47,913 bases of DNA from an uncultured Roseburia sp. (GCA_910577925.1 CAJTOI010000025.1:1-47913), one strand, 5' to 3'; shown: positions 33,554 through 42,510, counted from the stretch's first letter. Numbers and translations: made by a program. Notes: generated by a model from the sequence alone, not told the origin.

Positions 33554-36253
33554 TTATACTAATTCAATTTCAATCTTATGTGTCTCTTTCACTGAAAGCA
33601 TCTGAATCTCTCTCTTTGAAAGTATTGTACACCTTTCAGCTGTTATTTCTAATGCTTTTCCATCGCAAGCTGCTTTCCGGATCTTCAACTGATTAAATTC
33701 TTTCTTTTCTTTATTATAGAATATAATCTCAAAGTTCCTTCCGGCAAATGTCATCTTAAGTACTGCTTTTCCATCCTGATTATACTGTTCCGGCATAAGT
33801 GCAGGTGCGATCTTCAAGTCACCGCAATCTCCTTTCACCCCAAACACTTCTGTGATCATGGTAAGCATATACCAGCTTGCAGCGCCTGTCAGATATGCAT
33901 AGAGGCCTCTTCCCTGATTATCAAAATATTCCGGAAGTCCAGGATACATCTTACTGTTATCAAATTCCATTGCTGCATCTAAAAGTGCCTGAAGTACTTT
34001 ATTTCCTTCTTTTGCAAATCCTCTCTGGTACAATGCATTTGAGTACATAACAGCCATGTGTGAGAACACTGCTCCATTCTCTTTCTCGCCATAAGCAAAT
34101 CCAAACATTCTTCCAAGATCAAATTTTTCCTCATGGAAGTTTGTGTTCAAACGGTATCCGCCGGCTTTCTGATCATAAAGATACTTGTCTGCACTCCTGC
34201 AGATAGATTCCACCTGATCTTCTGTTGCCGTTCCACTCATAATGGCAAATACTTGTCCGGTCAGCATCATTCTCACGCTTTCATCCATAACGCCTTCTAC
34301 TTTTCTGCCATGGTTATCATAATAGCCATTGAACCAGCCATCTTCTCCATCCTTCACCCATTCGTTGGCACGGATGTTTTTCATCATCCAGTCTGCTTTT
34401 CCCTCAAGATTAGCAGCAAGTTGATCCAGTCTTACAACAATTGTGTCTCCACTGATATTATGTTCACATTTCTTTGCGTATCCTGCAAGGAGTGCCTGCT
34501 TACGTGCTGCATCTTCATACAGTTCCACGCTTCCTGCAAGAAGATCTTCCATCTCATGTGCAATTTCAATCTTGCTGCTTCCACTGATTTCTTCCAACTG
34601 ACGGAGTGTTTTTGCAATATTTCTCAAATTTCCGGCATAAGCACAGGTAAATGCAACACTTTCACCCTTCTCCCATGCCATGTCCAGTGCATCATTCCAG
34701 TCGGCACCATGAAGACGCATTTCATTATGCTCTCCTACATCATAGAACGCACACAGATTCTGTAAAAGAATATGCTCCAAAACTGTTCCGAAATAAATGT
34801 GGTCTCTTTCTGTTTTCTGCTTCTGTCCATATTCGCTGTTCCAAAACTTATCATGTGCAGTACCTCTCATAGACTGCAGATCTTTAAAATACGGAACCTT
34901 TTCAAACAGAACCTCCATATCTCCTGTCTGATCCAGATACAGACGAGTCGTTACAAATGGCCAGAATGCATGATCCATCCAGACACGTGTAATATTGTTT
35001 CTGTCTGCAATAAACTCACCCTGCTTATTTCCGATGATTGTCGCATTTGTTCCATCAATTCTTACTCCGCCATAATTATCCACGATCATCTGACGGACGT
35101 TTGAGGGATTCATAATCAGAAGTGCAAGGCAATCCTGCCAGAGATCTCTCCAGCCTCTTCCTCCTTTTCCATAATCGTGATATGGAAGGAAGGAACATCC
35201 ATAAATTCTTCTTAAAATTGGCTGGAAGCAAATCCACTTCAGATAATTGTCTGTAGCTTCATCACCGGTTTCAAACTCTACATTTACTTTTTCTGTCCAA
35301 TACTTTTTCACTTTGGCAAGCTCGTTTTCCGCTTGCTCCTTCGTACCAAATAAAGTACAGATTTTTGAAATGGAATCCTTTTCTCCCGTTGCTCCGGCAA
35401 GAACAACATACTCTATTGATTCATTTGCTTTTAATTTTCTGCGTTCAAACCTGAATGCCCCAACAGCCTCTTTCCCCTCCAGATGGCAGCCTGCGGTACA
35501 TCCCGTTTTTTCTACACGTACTGCTTCCGGAATCAGGAAAGAACCTCCCTCTCCAATAAAGCTTTCAACAGTCGGATAAAACTCCTTCGGGGCATTTCCT
35601 TCTGCTGTAAAACCATATACAAAATAAGTCGTATCATTTTTCTGATGTCCACGCTCATCAAAGGATAATACCGGTGTAACTTCTACGCCACATTCTTTCG
35701 TGTCGATTCTGTGAAGAAGTGATGTAACATGTCTGTGGTCGCGGATATTATCTGCGCTTCTTCCATAAACCGGAATGGCAACGATCGGTGTTACTTCCTG
35801 TTCTTCTTCCGAAAGATTTGTAATCTTGATCAGCTGGATCTCTGTTGTGCCATCAATAGAAACAAAGGATGTGATTTCTGACTGAAGATCATATTTTTTT
35901 GAAGTTCTTGTCAACTTCTGCCACATCATTCCTGCTTCCAGAGTGCTTTCATCCTGTCTGTCTGTATATTTATCAAACTCCTGCTCCGCTGAAACTCCAC
36001 ATGCTGACCAGTAGCCTTTTCCTTCTACCCGACACCAGAAATTTCTGGTGCCACGGTTATTGTGAAGGTTTTCAATGCTGACAGGTTCGAGAAGGAAATG
36101 ATTCTGGTCCGTTTTACTATCTCCCCCCAAAGTTGGTGTAATACTGGATTTCAGACCTTCTTCTCCTGCCAGTGGTAAGTAAAGTCCACTATAATTTTCC
36201 GGATTTGTAATCGTAAATGTTCCGTTTTTATCTGTAAAATTGATTTTTCTCAT
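33554..36253 (-). CDS. GH94 phosphorylase, laminaribiose phosphorylase-like
   Basis: An 899-residue cytosolic enzyme of the GH94 type. These enzymes use phosphate to split beta-glucosyl disaccharides into glucose-1-phosphate and sugar, saving ATP. Seen: an N-terminal beta-sandwich (about 1-310), a linker, an (alpha/alpha)6 barrel with GKGGRGWRDLWQD and the putative catalytic-acid region GADWNDALDM, and a C-terminal beta-domain. The length and the GWRDLWQD form resemble laminaribiose phosphorylases rather than the ~810-residue cellobiose phosphorylases, but specificity (beta-1,3 versus beta-1,2) cannot be settled from sequence reading alone. It is second in a two-gene operon, 22 bases after its GH94 partner. 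Confidence 0.82.
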   Translation of the reverse strand: MRKINFTDKNGTFTITNPENYSGLYLPLAGEEGLKSSITPTLGGDSKTDQNHFLLEPVSIENLHNNRGTRNFWCRVEGKGYWSACGVSAEQEFDKYTDRQDESTLEAGMMWQKLTRTSKKYDLQSEITSFVSIDGTTEIQLIKITNLSEEEQEVTPIVAIPVYGRSADNIRDHRHVTSLLHRIDTKECGVEVTPVLSFDERGHQKNDTTYFVYGFTAEGNAPKEFYPTVESFIGEGGSFLIPEAVRVEKTGCTAGCHLEGKEAVGAFRFERRKLKANESIEYVVLAGATGEKDSISKICTLFGTKEQAENELAKVKKYWTEKVNVEFETGDEATDNYLKWICFQPILRRIYGCSFLPYHDYGKGGRGWRDLWQDCLALLIMNPSNVRQMIVDNYGGVRIDGTNATIIGNKQGEFIADRNNITRVWMDHAFWPFVTTRLYLDQTGDMEVLFEKVPYFKDLQSMRGTAHDKFWNSEYGQKQKTERDHIYFGTVLEHILLQNLCAFYDVGEHNEMRLHGADWNDALDMAWEKGESVAFTCAYAGNLRNIAKTLRQLEEISGSSKIEIAHEMEDLLAGSVELYEDAARKQALLAGYAKKCEHNISGDTIVVRLDQLAANLEGKADWMMKNIRANEWVKDGEDGWFNGYYDNHGRKVEGVMDESVRMMLTGQVFAIMSGTATEDQVESICRSADKYLYDQKAGGYRLNTNFHEEKFDLGRMFGFAYGEKENGAVFSHMAVMYSNALYQRGFAKEGNKVLQALLDAAMEFDNSKMYPGLPEYFDNQGRGLYAYLTGAASWYMLTMITEVFGVKGDCGDLKIAPALMPEQYNQDGKAVLKMTFAGRNFEIIFYNKEKKEFNQLKIRKAACDGKALEITAERCTILSKREIQMLSVKETHKIEIELV

Positions 36254-36275
36254 GTCCAGTCCCTCGTCATTTCAT

Positions 36276-38690
36276 TTAAGAAAGGAATAATTCTACCTCT
36301 GTTGTCTTTGTTAACTTCTCCTGTGGAATATAATTATCTTTCATTTGTTCTCCATTTACGAAAAGTTTTTCACATCCTGACTCTGCATGCCCCGGATTTT
36401 TCACAACGATATGTAAATGTGAACCTCTGAAATCTTTTTCGATTTCAAATTCCTCCCACTCTTTCGGTACTGACGGAGCAATCTTCAGTCCATAGAAGTC
36501 TGGCCGCATTCCGAGAATTCCTTCTACACATCCCACCATAACCGTAGATGCTGTTCCTGTCAGCCAGTGTACATGAGAACGGCCGAAGTTCGGGCTGTGT
36601 TTTCCTTCTGTAAACTGTCCATAGCAGTATGGTTCAAGTCTTCTGATCTCTGCACGATTATTCTGTGCAGCCGGTGCATTTTCAATAAAATAGTTAAATG
36701 CTCTCTCTCCGTGTCCACGAAGCGCCTCTGCAAGAATGATCCATCCCTGAGACTGTGAGAAAATTCCTGCATTTTCCTTTGTTCCGGCATTGTAGATCAC
36801 AGCCAGTGCACCGTCAAATGCATGTGCATGATACGGAGGATCCATCAGGATTGCACCATATTCTGTATTCAGTTTGTCATATACATTCTGAAGTGCAAGA
36901 TCTGCCTGCGCTTCATTTGCAAGCCCACTGATCACAGACCAGCTCTGTGGGTTCAGCCACATATTTGCCTCCGGATCTGTGCGCTGTCCGATCACTTCAC
37001 CATCCTCTGTGAAGCCACGGATAAAGCGGTCTTCGTTCCAACAGAGATCCTGGATCAGTTTTTCCAGCTTCTTCTGACTTTCCTCCAGATAATTCAGATA
37101 TTCTGTGTCTTTCTTATACTCAGCAAATTCCTTCAAAATTGTCATTGCATAGTAGAACTGTAATGCAACGAAGGTTGACTCTCCATCTTTTCCGAGTCTT
37201 AAGCAGTCATTCCAGTCAGCATAAAGGCCTGCCGGCATACCATGCTTTCCAAGATGATTCATGGAGAAATCTACTGCACGTTTCAAATGCTCGTACACGG
37301 TACCTTCTTCTTTATTTGCAAACGGAATCACTTCGTCGATAAATTCCAGATTTCCCGTCTCGGAAATGTATTTGTATACTGTCGGGAACAGCCACAGCGC
37401 ATCATCTGCACGATAAGCCGGGTGTCCTGTCTCCTGCACATAAGAAGCATCATCCGGTGTATCCTCATGTCCCGGATTGTGTGTGAATTTTACAAGTGGA
37501 AGCCCTCCACCATTATTTACTTGTGCAGAAAGCATGAAGCGGATCTTCTCTACTGCCATCTCCGGTGCCAGATGGATCACACCCTGGATATCCTGTACTG
37601 TGTCACGATAACCGTATCCATTTCTCAGTCCACAATATGTAAAGGATGCAGCACGTGACCAGATAAATGTCATAAAGCAGTTATATGCATTCCATGTATT
37701 GATCATTATATTAAATTCTTCGCTTGGTGTCTTCACCTGGAAATGGGACAGATGTCCATGCCAGTACTGGATTAATTCTTCCAGTTCATTTCTGCAGATT
37801 GTTTCACAATCCTCATAACGAGACACGATTGTTTCTGCATCAACATCTTCTTTCATACCAACAAGAAATGCTATTTCTTTTGTCTCTCCCGGATATAAAG
37901 TCAGGATTGTAGCTAATGCTCCACATCCATTTTCATTATAATTTCCTTCACAATTTAAAATACCATCTTCCACTCCGACCGGATTGTTGTATCCATGATA
38001 TCTTCCAAGGAAACCTTCCCTGCTTCCACACCAGGAATCAACCTTTGCACCTGCAAGTCCGAAGAAACGGTCAACAACGATCTTGTCATCCACATCTTTT
38101 CCATCTTCCAGCTGATCCAGATTGGCATGGATCAGCTGCCGCACACGGTTTCCACGGAACACTGTTCTTGTAATGAACTGAGAGTACTGAAGATTTACCT
38201 GATCCTGCTCGTAATTGCTGTTGTTTGTAAATTCTGCATAGCCTGTTACATTGATCTTGCGCATGCGATCCGAGGTATTTGTCACTGCAAGATTCCACAC
38301 TTCATAAGACTGATCCAGCGGAACATAGTATCTTACTTCTGAATGGATCTCGCTATAATCAGCCATCATCTTTGTGTATGCTGTACCATGATGACATTCG
38401 CTCTTATAAGAATTCAGATCTTTTCCTACCGGCTGCCAGGAAGCTGACCAATAATCTTCACTCTCCTGATCTCTTAAGTAGATATATCTTCCCGGCTGGT
38501 CAAACTGATTGAAGATATATCTTAAAATTCTTCCGTTCGCTCCTGATTTTGCAAAGCTATATCCACCTGCATTATTAGAAATAATTGCTCCATATTCTGG
38601 AGATCCAAGATAGTTCACCCAAGGTGCCGGTGTATCCGGTCTTGTGATCACATATTCTTTTTTCGATTCGTCAAAAAAACCATATTTCAT
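36276..38690 (-). CDS. GH94 phosphorylase, cellobiose/cellodextrin phosphorylase-like
   Basis: An 804-residue cytosolic GH94 enzyme of the length usual for cellobiose-type phosphorylases. Motifs: N-terminal TPAPWVNYLGSPEYGAIISN, NGYGYRDTVQD (phosphate and +1 subsite loop) and GLYADWNDCLRLG with the putative catalytic Asp, then a C-terminal beta-domain ending in KTTEVELFLS. It yields glucose-1-phosphate from imported beta-linked oligosaccharides. The ATG at 38690 (MKYGFF) has AGGAG with about 9-base spacing; the in-frame ATG at 38699 is too close to it. It is first in the operon, behind TATAAT (near 38715) and two copies of the putative AraC motif. Confidence 0.85.
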   Translation of the reverse strand: MKYGFFDESKKEYVITRPDTPAPWVNYLGSPEYGAIISNNAGGYSFAKSGANGRILRYIFNQFDQPGRYIYLRDQESEDYWSASWQPVGKDLNSYKSECHHGTAYTKMMADYSEIHSEVRYYVPLDQSYEVWNLAVTNTSDRMRKINVTGYAEFTNNSNYEQDQVNLQYSQFITRTVFRGNRVRQLIHANLDQLEDGKDVDDKIVVDRFFGLAGAKVDSWCGSREGFLGRYHGYNNPVGVEDGILNCEGNYNENGCGALATILTLYPGETKEIAFLVGMKEDVDAETIVSRYEDCETICRNELEELIQYWHGHLSHFQVKTPSEEFNIMINTWNAYNCFMTFIWSRAASFTYCGLRNGYGYRDTVQDIQGVIHLAPEMAVEKIRFMLSAQVNNGGGLPLVKFTHNPGHEDTPDDASYVQETGHPAYRADDALWLFPTVYKYISETGNLEFIDEVIPFANKEEGTVYEHLKRAVDFSMNHLGKHGMPAGLYADWNDCLRLGKDGESTFVALQFYYAMTILKEFAEYKKDTEYLNYLEESQKKLEKLIQDLCWNEDRFIRGFTEDGEVIGQRTDPEANMWLNPQSWSVISGLANEAQADLALQNVYDKLNTEYGAILMDPPYHAHAFDGALAVIYNAGTKENAGIFSQSQGWIILAEALRGHGERAFNYFIENAPAAQNNRAEIRRLEPYCYGQFTEGKHSPNFGRSHVHWLTGTASTVMVGCVEGILGMRPDFYGLKIAPSVPKEWEEFEIEKDFRGSHLHIVVKNPGHAESGCEKLFVNGEQMKDNYIPQEKLTKTTEVELFLS

Positions 38691-38712
38691 ACTTCTCATT
38701 CTCCTATCACAC

Positions 38713-38832
38713 TTATTATAAACAAATTGCAGCCATTCCTACTATCTGCAATTCTATCTTTACTTTGATAAAAGAATATCAAATCAGAACACATTAATAT
38801 ACAAAATAAGAACTCAAAATATCAAATTCGTG
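38713..38832 (-). promoter_or_regulatory. Promoter region and AraC operator of the GH94 operon
   Basis: On the minus strand TATAAT lies about 25 bases before the start codon with a poor -35, as expected for an activator-dependent promoter. Upstream is the plus-strand motif AAAATATCAAATTCGTG (38816-38832), 16 of 17 identical to the copy at 32666-32682. A weaker copy (GAATATCAAATCAG) starts near 38774, giving a direct-repeat layout about 44 bases apart. The rest of the stretch up to 38955 holds nothing else I can identify. Confidence 0.55.
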
Positions 38833-38955
38833 ACATGACAAAAAGGGATTTACCATATCTGGTTTTACTATTTTCTGATGTCCGGAGATAGAAATTTCCT
38901 ATGACCTGATTGTCCCAAATTGGACTATCCGCTCTTAGGCACTTCTCTTCTCCAC

Positions 38956-39270
38956 TTAATCATTTTCTTCTCCTAATGGAACTTCCCAGATAATATATTC
39001 GGTATCGCCATAAAAGCCATACTCATTACGCAATCTATGACGTTCTACATATCCATGATGCTCTAATTCCTTAATTGCAGAACGAACAGAATCAATCCCA
39101 TCTCTGCTCAATGTTGCCAGTCCTTGCATATTGTAATTCCAGTCATCTGGCAAACTTAACATCAGCGATAATAGACCTTTCGCTTTCAATGTCAGATTCT
39201 TATTCTTGAAATGGTGATTACTCATTACCGTAAAATTCTTAGTTCTCTCTACACGAAAAATCTGTGCCAT
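38956..39270 (-). pseudogene. Replication-initiator-like HTH protein, truncated
   Basis: 104 residues that begin MAQIFRVERTKNFTVMSNHH and contain a winged-helix region (LTLKAKGLLSLMLSLPDDWN through VRSAIKELEHHGYVERHR). This is the N-terminal half of the HTH_36-type initiator/helix-turn-helix proteins carried by many Firmicute integrative elements and plasmids, normally 250 residues or more. Here the frame stops after PLGEEND. It is probably a remnant, although a functional short regulator cannot be excluded. It belongs to the mobile backbone at the right end of the element. Confidence 0.65.
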
Positions 39271-39295
39271 GCTCCCATCCTCCTTTTAAGTTCAA

Positions 39296-39331
39296 AAGAA
39301 AAAGCGTAAGTAATATCTCTATCACTCACGC
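39296..39331 (-). terminator. Terminator after the tnpV-type gene
   Basis: On the minus strand GCGTGAGT-N12-ACTTACGC (one mismatch) followed by TTTTTC. It lies between the tnpV-like gene and the truncated initiator gene. Confidence 0.6.
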
Positions 39332-39417
39332 CTTCTCTAAACATTTTATTCTTTTTTCAATAAATTTTTAATCTGTCCAATTACCTGTTCAATCCTCAGT
39401 TACCAGCTTCAACTTTG

Positions 39418-39765
39418 TTAAACATAGATCAGTTCCTTTAAAATAATCTCTTCCGCAATCGCTTTGTGTTGATTAGCAGCTCTTACCCAGGCCATCTGAT
39501 CTGCTTCTTTATCCGCCAATGGTTCTTTTTCTTCCAACTGTTTCAGAATTACCTCTTCCCGTTCTCTGGCTGCCTTGTCCACTTCCAGAAGATGCTCTCC
39601 AAGCGTATCCTGCAGAAGCATCACCTGATAGGTTGAATTTCGATGGTTTTTCAGATAATCTCTGCGAAGAAAACCATACTTGCCAAGTTGCTCCATCTGC
39701 TCACCGGATTTATAAGTAAGATCCGGAATCAGATATCCATTTACATTCGTATACGTTAATTTCAT
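39418..39765 (-). CDS. tnpV: TnpV-type transposon protein
   Basis: A 115-residue protein matching TnpV of clostridial mobile elements: MKLTYTNVNGYLIPDLTY, then YGFLRRDYLKNHRNSTYQ, LLQDTLGEHLLEVD and an acidic helical C-terminus. Function is not established; it is a regular companion of Tn4451/Tn6215-like and other integrative elements. The ATG at 39765 with GGAGAG upstream is preferred; an upstream in-frame ATG (39783) has little ribosome binding site. Its presence near the right end supports the mobile-element call. Confidence 0.85.
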   Translation of the reverse strand: MKLTYTNVNGYLIPDLTYKSGEQMEQLGKYGFLRRDYLKNHRNSTYQVMLLQDTLGEHLLEVDKAAREREEVILKQLEEKEPLADKEADQMAWVRAANQHKAIAEEIILKELIYV

Positions 39766-39797
39766 TTTATTAGCACTCTCCATTTCTCATCATTTTT

Positions 39798-39830
39798 TGA
39801 CCACAAATTTACGACATTTACGACAAATCT
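39798..39830. promoter_or_regulatory. Arm-type repeats for integrase binding, right end
   Basis: TGACCACAAATTTACGACA followed at once by TTTACGACAAATCT. These share TGACCACA and TTTACGACAAATCT with the left-end sites (25780-25803) in the same orientation. A small stem, GCCTGT-AAA-ACAGGC, lies between here and the attachment core (about 39878-39892). Confidence 0.6.
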
Positions 39831-39933
39831 GACACTGCTTTACAATATCAGACAAAATGACTGATGCCCCGGAAAGCCTGTAAAACAGGCACTTCTAGGA
39901 TACACAAGACAGGACAAAAATCGACTTCCATTA

Positions 39934-39948
39934 TCAAGAGGTGAGTGC
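39934..39948. other. Candidate right attachment core (attR)
   Basis: Second copy of TCAAGAGGTGAGTGC. To its right the chromosome-like sequence continues with CAGTATTTT, so the complete CIRCE right arm (GAGTGCTAA) exists only at the left copy. Confidence 0.5.
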
Positions 39949-40055
39949 CAGTATTTTCTGAAAATTTTATAAATACGTTCTTTCCGTTTTATTTTTTCTC
40001 ATTTGGGCGCGGTTTACTCATTTTTTTATTGCTCTTTCAAGTAAATGCCTCCCGG

Positions 40056-40976
40056 CTATCGTCTCCCTTTTGGCTGGTTCTGTGCACCATCCAAAAGCCG
40101 CAGATAGTGATTTACTTCGCGGAGCACATGGTCCGCCAGAAGCGGGAGAATAATCGAACGTATCTCACAGCCCGTAATCCCCTCCGCTCCCGCTGTCTTA
40201 AACTGCCGATACGCTTTTGTGGTCTGCAACGTTTTTGCAGTCAGAGCGTTCGTCATCTTCATATCCTGTTCTCTCGCTTCCTCTAAGAGGCGGCAATAGT
40301 CCTCGGCAAATCCGTCGGCCGTCTCAATCAGTTCGCATTCCGTCGGGTCCAAAAGCCCTCGAATGAACAGTGCATGCTCCATCATAATCTGATTCCAGAA
40401 CAATTCCATATTTCTTAAATCGAGCACAGCAATTCTCCCCCGCCTCTCAAGCTCCGAAAGGATCTGACGGTACAATTTTGCCTCCCGCAGAATATGCTCA
40501 ATCAGCAGCGGATAATTTGTCGTATAAAGGCGGCATGCTGCCACTTCCTCGAGAATCTCTTCCTTAAACGCAATCAGTCCGTTCAGGCTTTTGAGCATTT
40601 GCCGGTTCAGCATTCTCACCTGAAAAACGGTTTCTCTGTTTATCATGGCTCCCCGTCCGGCGCGCAGCCGTTCTTCGGCCTCGGTAATCTTTCTGTCAAT
40701 CGGAATCCCCGTCAAATCTCCTGTCTGACATTCCGCCTTCTTTGTAAATTCTGTCACAATCTCTCCGGAATTTAAAACCGATTCGCTCACGATACCGTCC
40801 GCGAGCTTTACCGTCTCTTTAAGCCCCTCCTCAAATTCTTCCCGAAATTGATCCGCACGTTTTATATATTGTGTTTCCTTTGCCGGGAATCCGGCGAGCA
40901 GAAAGAAAGAATGTTCCTTCATGATTCTTCCGAAAAATAGATGTGTTTCCAGCGATAGTGTTACATATTCTTTCAT
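40056..40976 (-). CDS. DUF2935 domain protein (helical, probable metal-binding)
   Basis: A 306-residue soluble all-helical protein made of two similar halves. Each half has an H...E..H pattern: ETHLFFGRIMKEHSFFLLAG near 10-30 and ELFWNQIMMEHALFIRGLLD near 190-210, with further His at LIEHILREAKLYRQIL and LLADHVLREVNHYLRLL. These repeats define the DUF2935 fold, thought to bind metal ions through Glu/His; the physiological role is unknown. It lies just outside the right end of the element. Codon use is like the chromosome. Confidence 0.82.
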   Translation of the reverse strand: MKEYVTLSLETHLFFGRIMKEHSFFLLAGFPAKETQYIKRADQFREEFEEGLKETVKLADGIVSESVLNSGEIVTEFTKKAECQTGDLTGIPIDRKITEAEERLRAGRGAMINRETVFQVRMLNRQMLKSLNGLIAFKEEILEEVAACRLYTTNYPLLIEHILREAKLYRQILSELERRGRIAVLDLRNMELFWNQIMMEHALFIRGLLDPTECELIETADGFAEDYCRLLEEAREQDMKMTNALTAKTLQTTKAYRQFKTAGAEGITGCEIRSIILPLLADHVLREVNHYLRLLDGAQNQPKGRR

Positions 40977-41069
40977 ATTTTGGCATATCCTTTCATATTA
41001 TATTTCTTTATACTATATGCCAAAGATATAAAAAGGAAAGTGCCCTCAGTTGATCTGCCCAAAGATATT

Positions 41070-42076
41070 TTACACATTCAAATACAAAATACTTTCCACT
41101 TCCGTATATTCCTTTTCGGTATAACCAAAAGATATAATCTGTTCTTTTGTGGCGCCGGCCTGAATCATCCTCTCAATCGCACTAATCCGCTCTTTTTTAA
41201 TGCCTTTTTCCATTCCTTTTTCTATTCCTTTTTCCATTCCTTTTTCTATTCCTTTTTCTATTCCTTTTTCCATAGCTCTTTCCATAATAGCTTCTGACCA
41301 ATTACACATAGTCTGCATCCTCCCTTCCAGTTCTGTTGTCATTATCATTCCGTATTCTTCTGTAAGTACACGTTTCTTTTCCTCTACACCCGTATCAGAA
41401 AGCAGTTTCTCCAGCATAGAGATCAGTGTGTTTTGGGAATCTTTTATTATTTCCCCGTTCCTTACATTAATAATGATGCCCCGCATCAGATCTATGTCAT
41501 ACGGATTTTCCTTATTTCCAAAAACGGTATTTCTGTTAAGACTAATCTCCTCAATGGAATCACCGTCCTCGCTGTTATCCAAACACAGCCATATGCTCCG
41601 AACTTTCTTTAAATTGTCATAATCACTGCGGTAAAATTCCGTCTGTTTCTGTGCCGAAATCATTCTGGCAAGATAAAATATGATCCTGTTCTCCAGATGA
41701 TACCCTAATTTACCGGGATCTGACGAACGCTGTGCCTCTAAATTAATTAAAAATTTCATTTCCGTTTTTTATGATATGCCGTAAAACGGATATCAAAGAA
41801 GATTTTTCCCTCTCCCGGAATATTATCCTCCGTGTTGGTTGCGTTTACGCGTCCCAGATTTGAAAGTCCCGCATCCAGCGGCCTTGTCCCGATTTCAATA
41901 TCCTCGCCAATACTGACCATAATATCTTCAACCGCCATATCCTTAAATTCCGAAACGGCATATTTCAAAACCCGTGCCAGTATTTGTCTGTCTGCAAGCA
42001 GGAATTTTATATTTGTATCATAGAAGCTTGAGACATCTGCCGCCTCAATCGCCTGTGCTAAATTCGTATCTGCCAT
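41070..42076 (-). pseudogene. Rpn/PD-(D/E)XK nuclease-family gene with a frameshift
   Basis: Two overlapping frames make up one family member. The first (41756-42076, 106 residues) holds SSFYDTNIKFLLAD and FFDIRFTAY, the N-terminal nuclease-like core. The second (41070-41759, 229 residues) continues with KFLINLEAQR, YHLENRIIFYLARMIS and ends in a run of M/I-E-K-G repeats, as in Rpn-type proteins (PF12784). The break falls at a run of six A in CATAAAAAACGG (about 41764-41775, minus strand). Adding one base, or a -1 slip, restores a continuous ~330-residue protein. It could be a recent loss-of-function frameshift, phase variation at the A-run, or programmed slippage. These proteins are recombination-promoting nucleases or toxin-like factors. 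Confidence 0.75.
41195..41288 (-). repeat. Short tandem repeat coding for EKG units
   Basis: Repeated ~12-bp units give GIEKGIEKGMEKGIEKGMEKGI near the C-terminus of the Rpn-like gene. This is common in the family; the repeat number probably varies between strains. Confidence 0.75.
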
Positions 42077-42107
42077 TTTCTTTCCTTTCTTTTGTATTTG
42101 CTTACAA

Positions 42108-42270
42108 TACCCTCAGTGGACAAAGGGACACATGGTCGGAAAAGAGCCAATTTTCGCCCCTGCTGCGTTGCTTTCGTTCCGCGTACGCCCAGTACGCTGA
42201 TTGAGGACAACGCAGGAAATCACCCGAATATCATGGTTCAGGGCGTGTGTGCCCTTGTCCACTGAGGGTA
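42108..42270. repeat. 163-bp MITE-like palindromic element
   Basis: Terminal inverted repeats of about 25 bases: TACCCTCAGTGGACAAAGGG at the left (42108 onward) and, read from the other strand, TACCCTCAGTGGACAAGGGC at the right end (42270). Inside, CTGCGTTG and CAACGCAG pair, and GCGTAC-GCCCA-GTACGC forms the tip, so the single strand can fold into one long hairpin. It has no coding capacity. It resembles miniature transposable or REP-like repeats that are dispersed in Lachnospiraceae genomes; I cannot name the family. Confidence 0.75.
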
Positions 42271-42378
42271 GCTGACTTTTTTAACCCTTCAAATCCCTGC
42301 TGCGCTGCTTTTATTATACTTAACTCACACAATAATATCAATCATTCTGCCCTGCAAAATATAAGCGGCTATCTACCG

Positions 42379-42510
42379 GTTGCTGTTCACGCCTTGAAAA
42401 TCCGCTCATAGCAATGATTCGGGGCGATATTATGAGTTTTGCTTTGCAAAAATCGCCCCTCACACCTGAATCATATCTCTACAGGATGCACCGTTTATAG
42501 TGCATGTTCC
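42379..42510 (+). repeat. Structured repeat, copy B (possible RNA)
   Basis: It shares GTTRCTGTTCACG and an ~85-base core (42402-42485) with 22421-22567 at high identity. Several pairings are better here: GGGGCGAT with ATCGCCCC is perfect, and ATGATTC pairs with GAATCAT. The hairpin after the core has a different sequence (ATGCAC at 42486-42491 with GTGCAT at 42500-42505) but the same position, so the base pairing is kept while bases change. Unlike copy A, the right outer arm is missing. It lies upstream of the tyrosine recombinase gene on the same strand. Confidence 0.65.

Larger units (their letters stand above)
25627..39948. mobile_element. Putative integrated element (~14.3 kb) carrying a beta-glucoside utilisation cluster
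   Basis: A 15-bp direct repeat (TCAAGAGGTGAGTGC) occurs at 25627-25641 and 39934-39948. Just inside each end are same-orientation TTTACGACA/GACCACA-type repeats that resemble integrase arm sites. Next to the left end lies a tyrosine integrase pseudogene; near the right end are a TnpV gene and a truncated replication-initiator-like gene. The interior is more AT-rich and uses codons differently from the chromosome on both sides. No conjugation genes are present, so this is a degraded or mobilisable element rather than an intact ICE. The exact boundaries are inferred from the repeat and were not confirmed against an empty site. Confidence 0.65.

Noticed and set aside
41195..41288. Repeated TTTTTCCATTCC-type sequence considered as regulatory iterons
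   Set aside because: It encodes the EKG repeats usual at the C-terminus of Rpn-type proteins.
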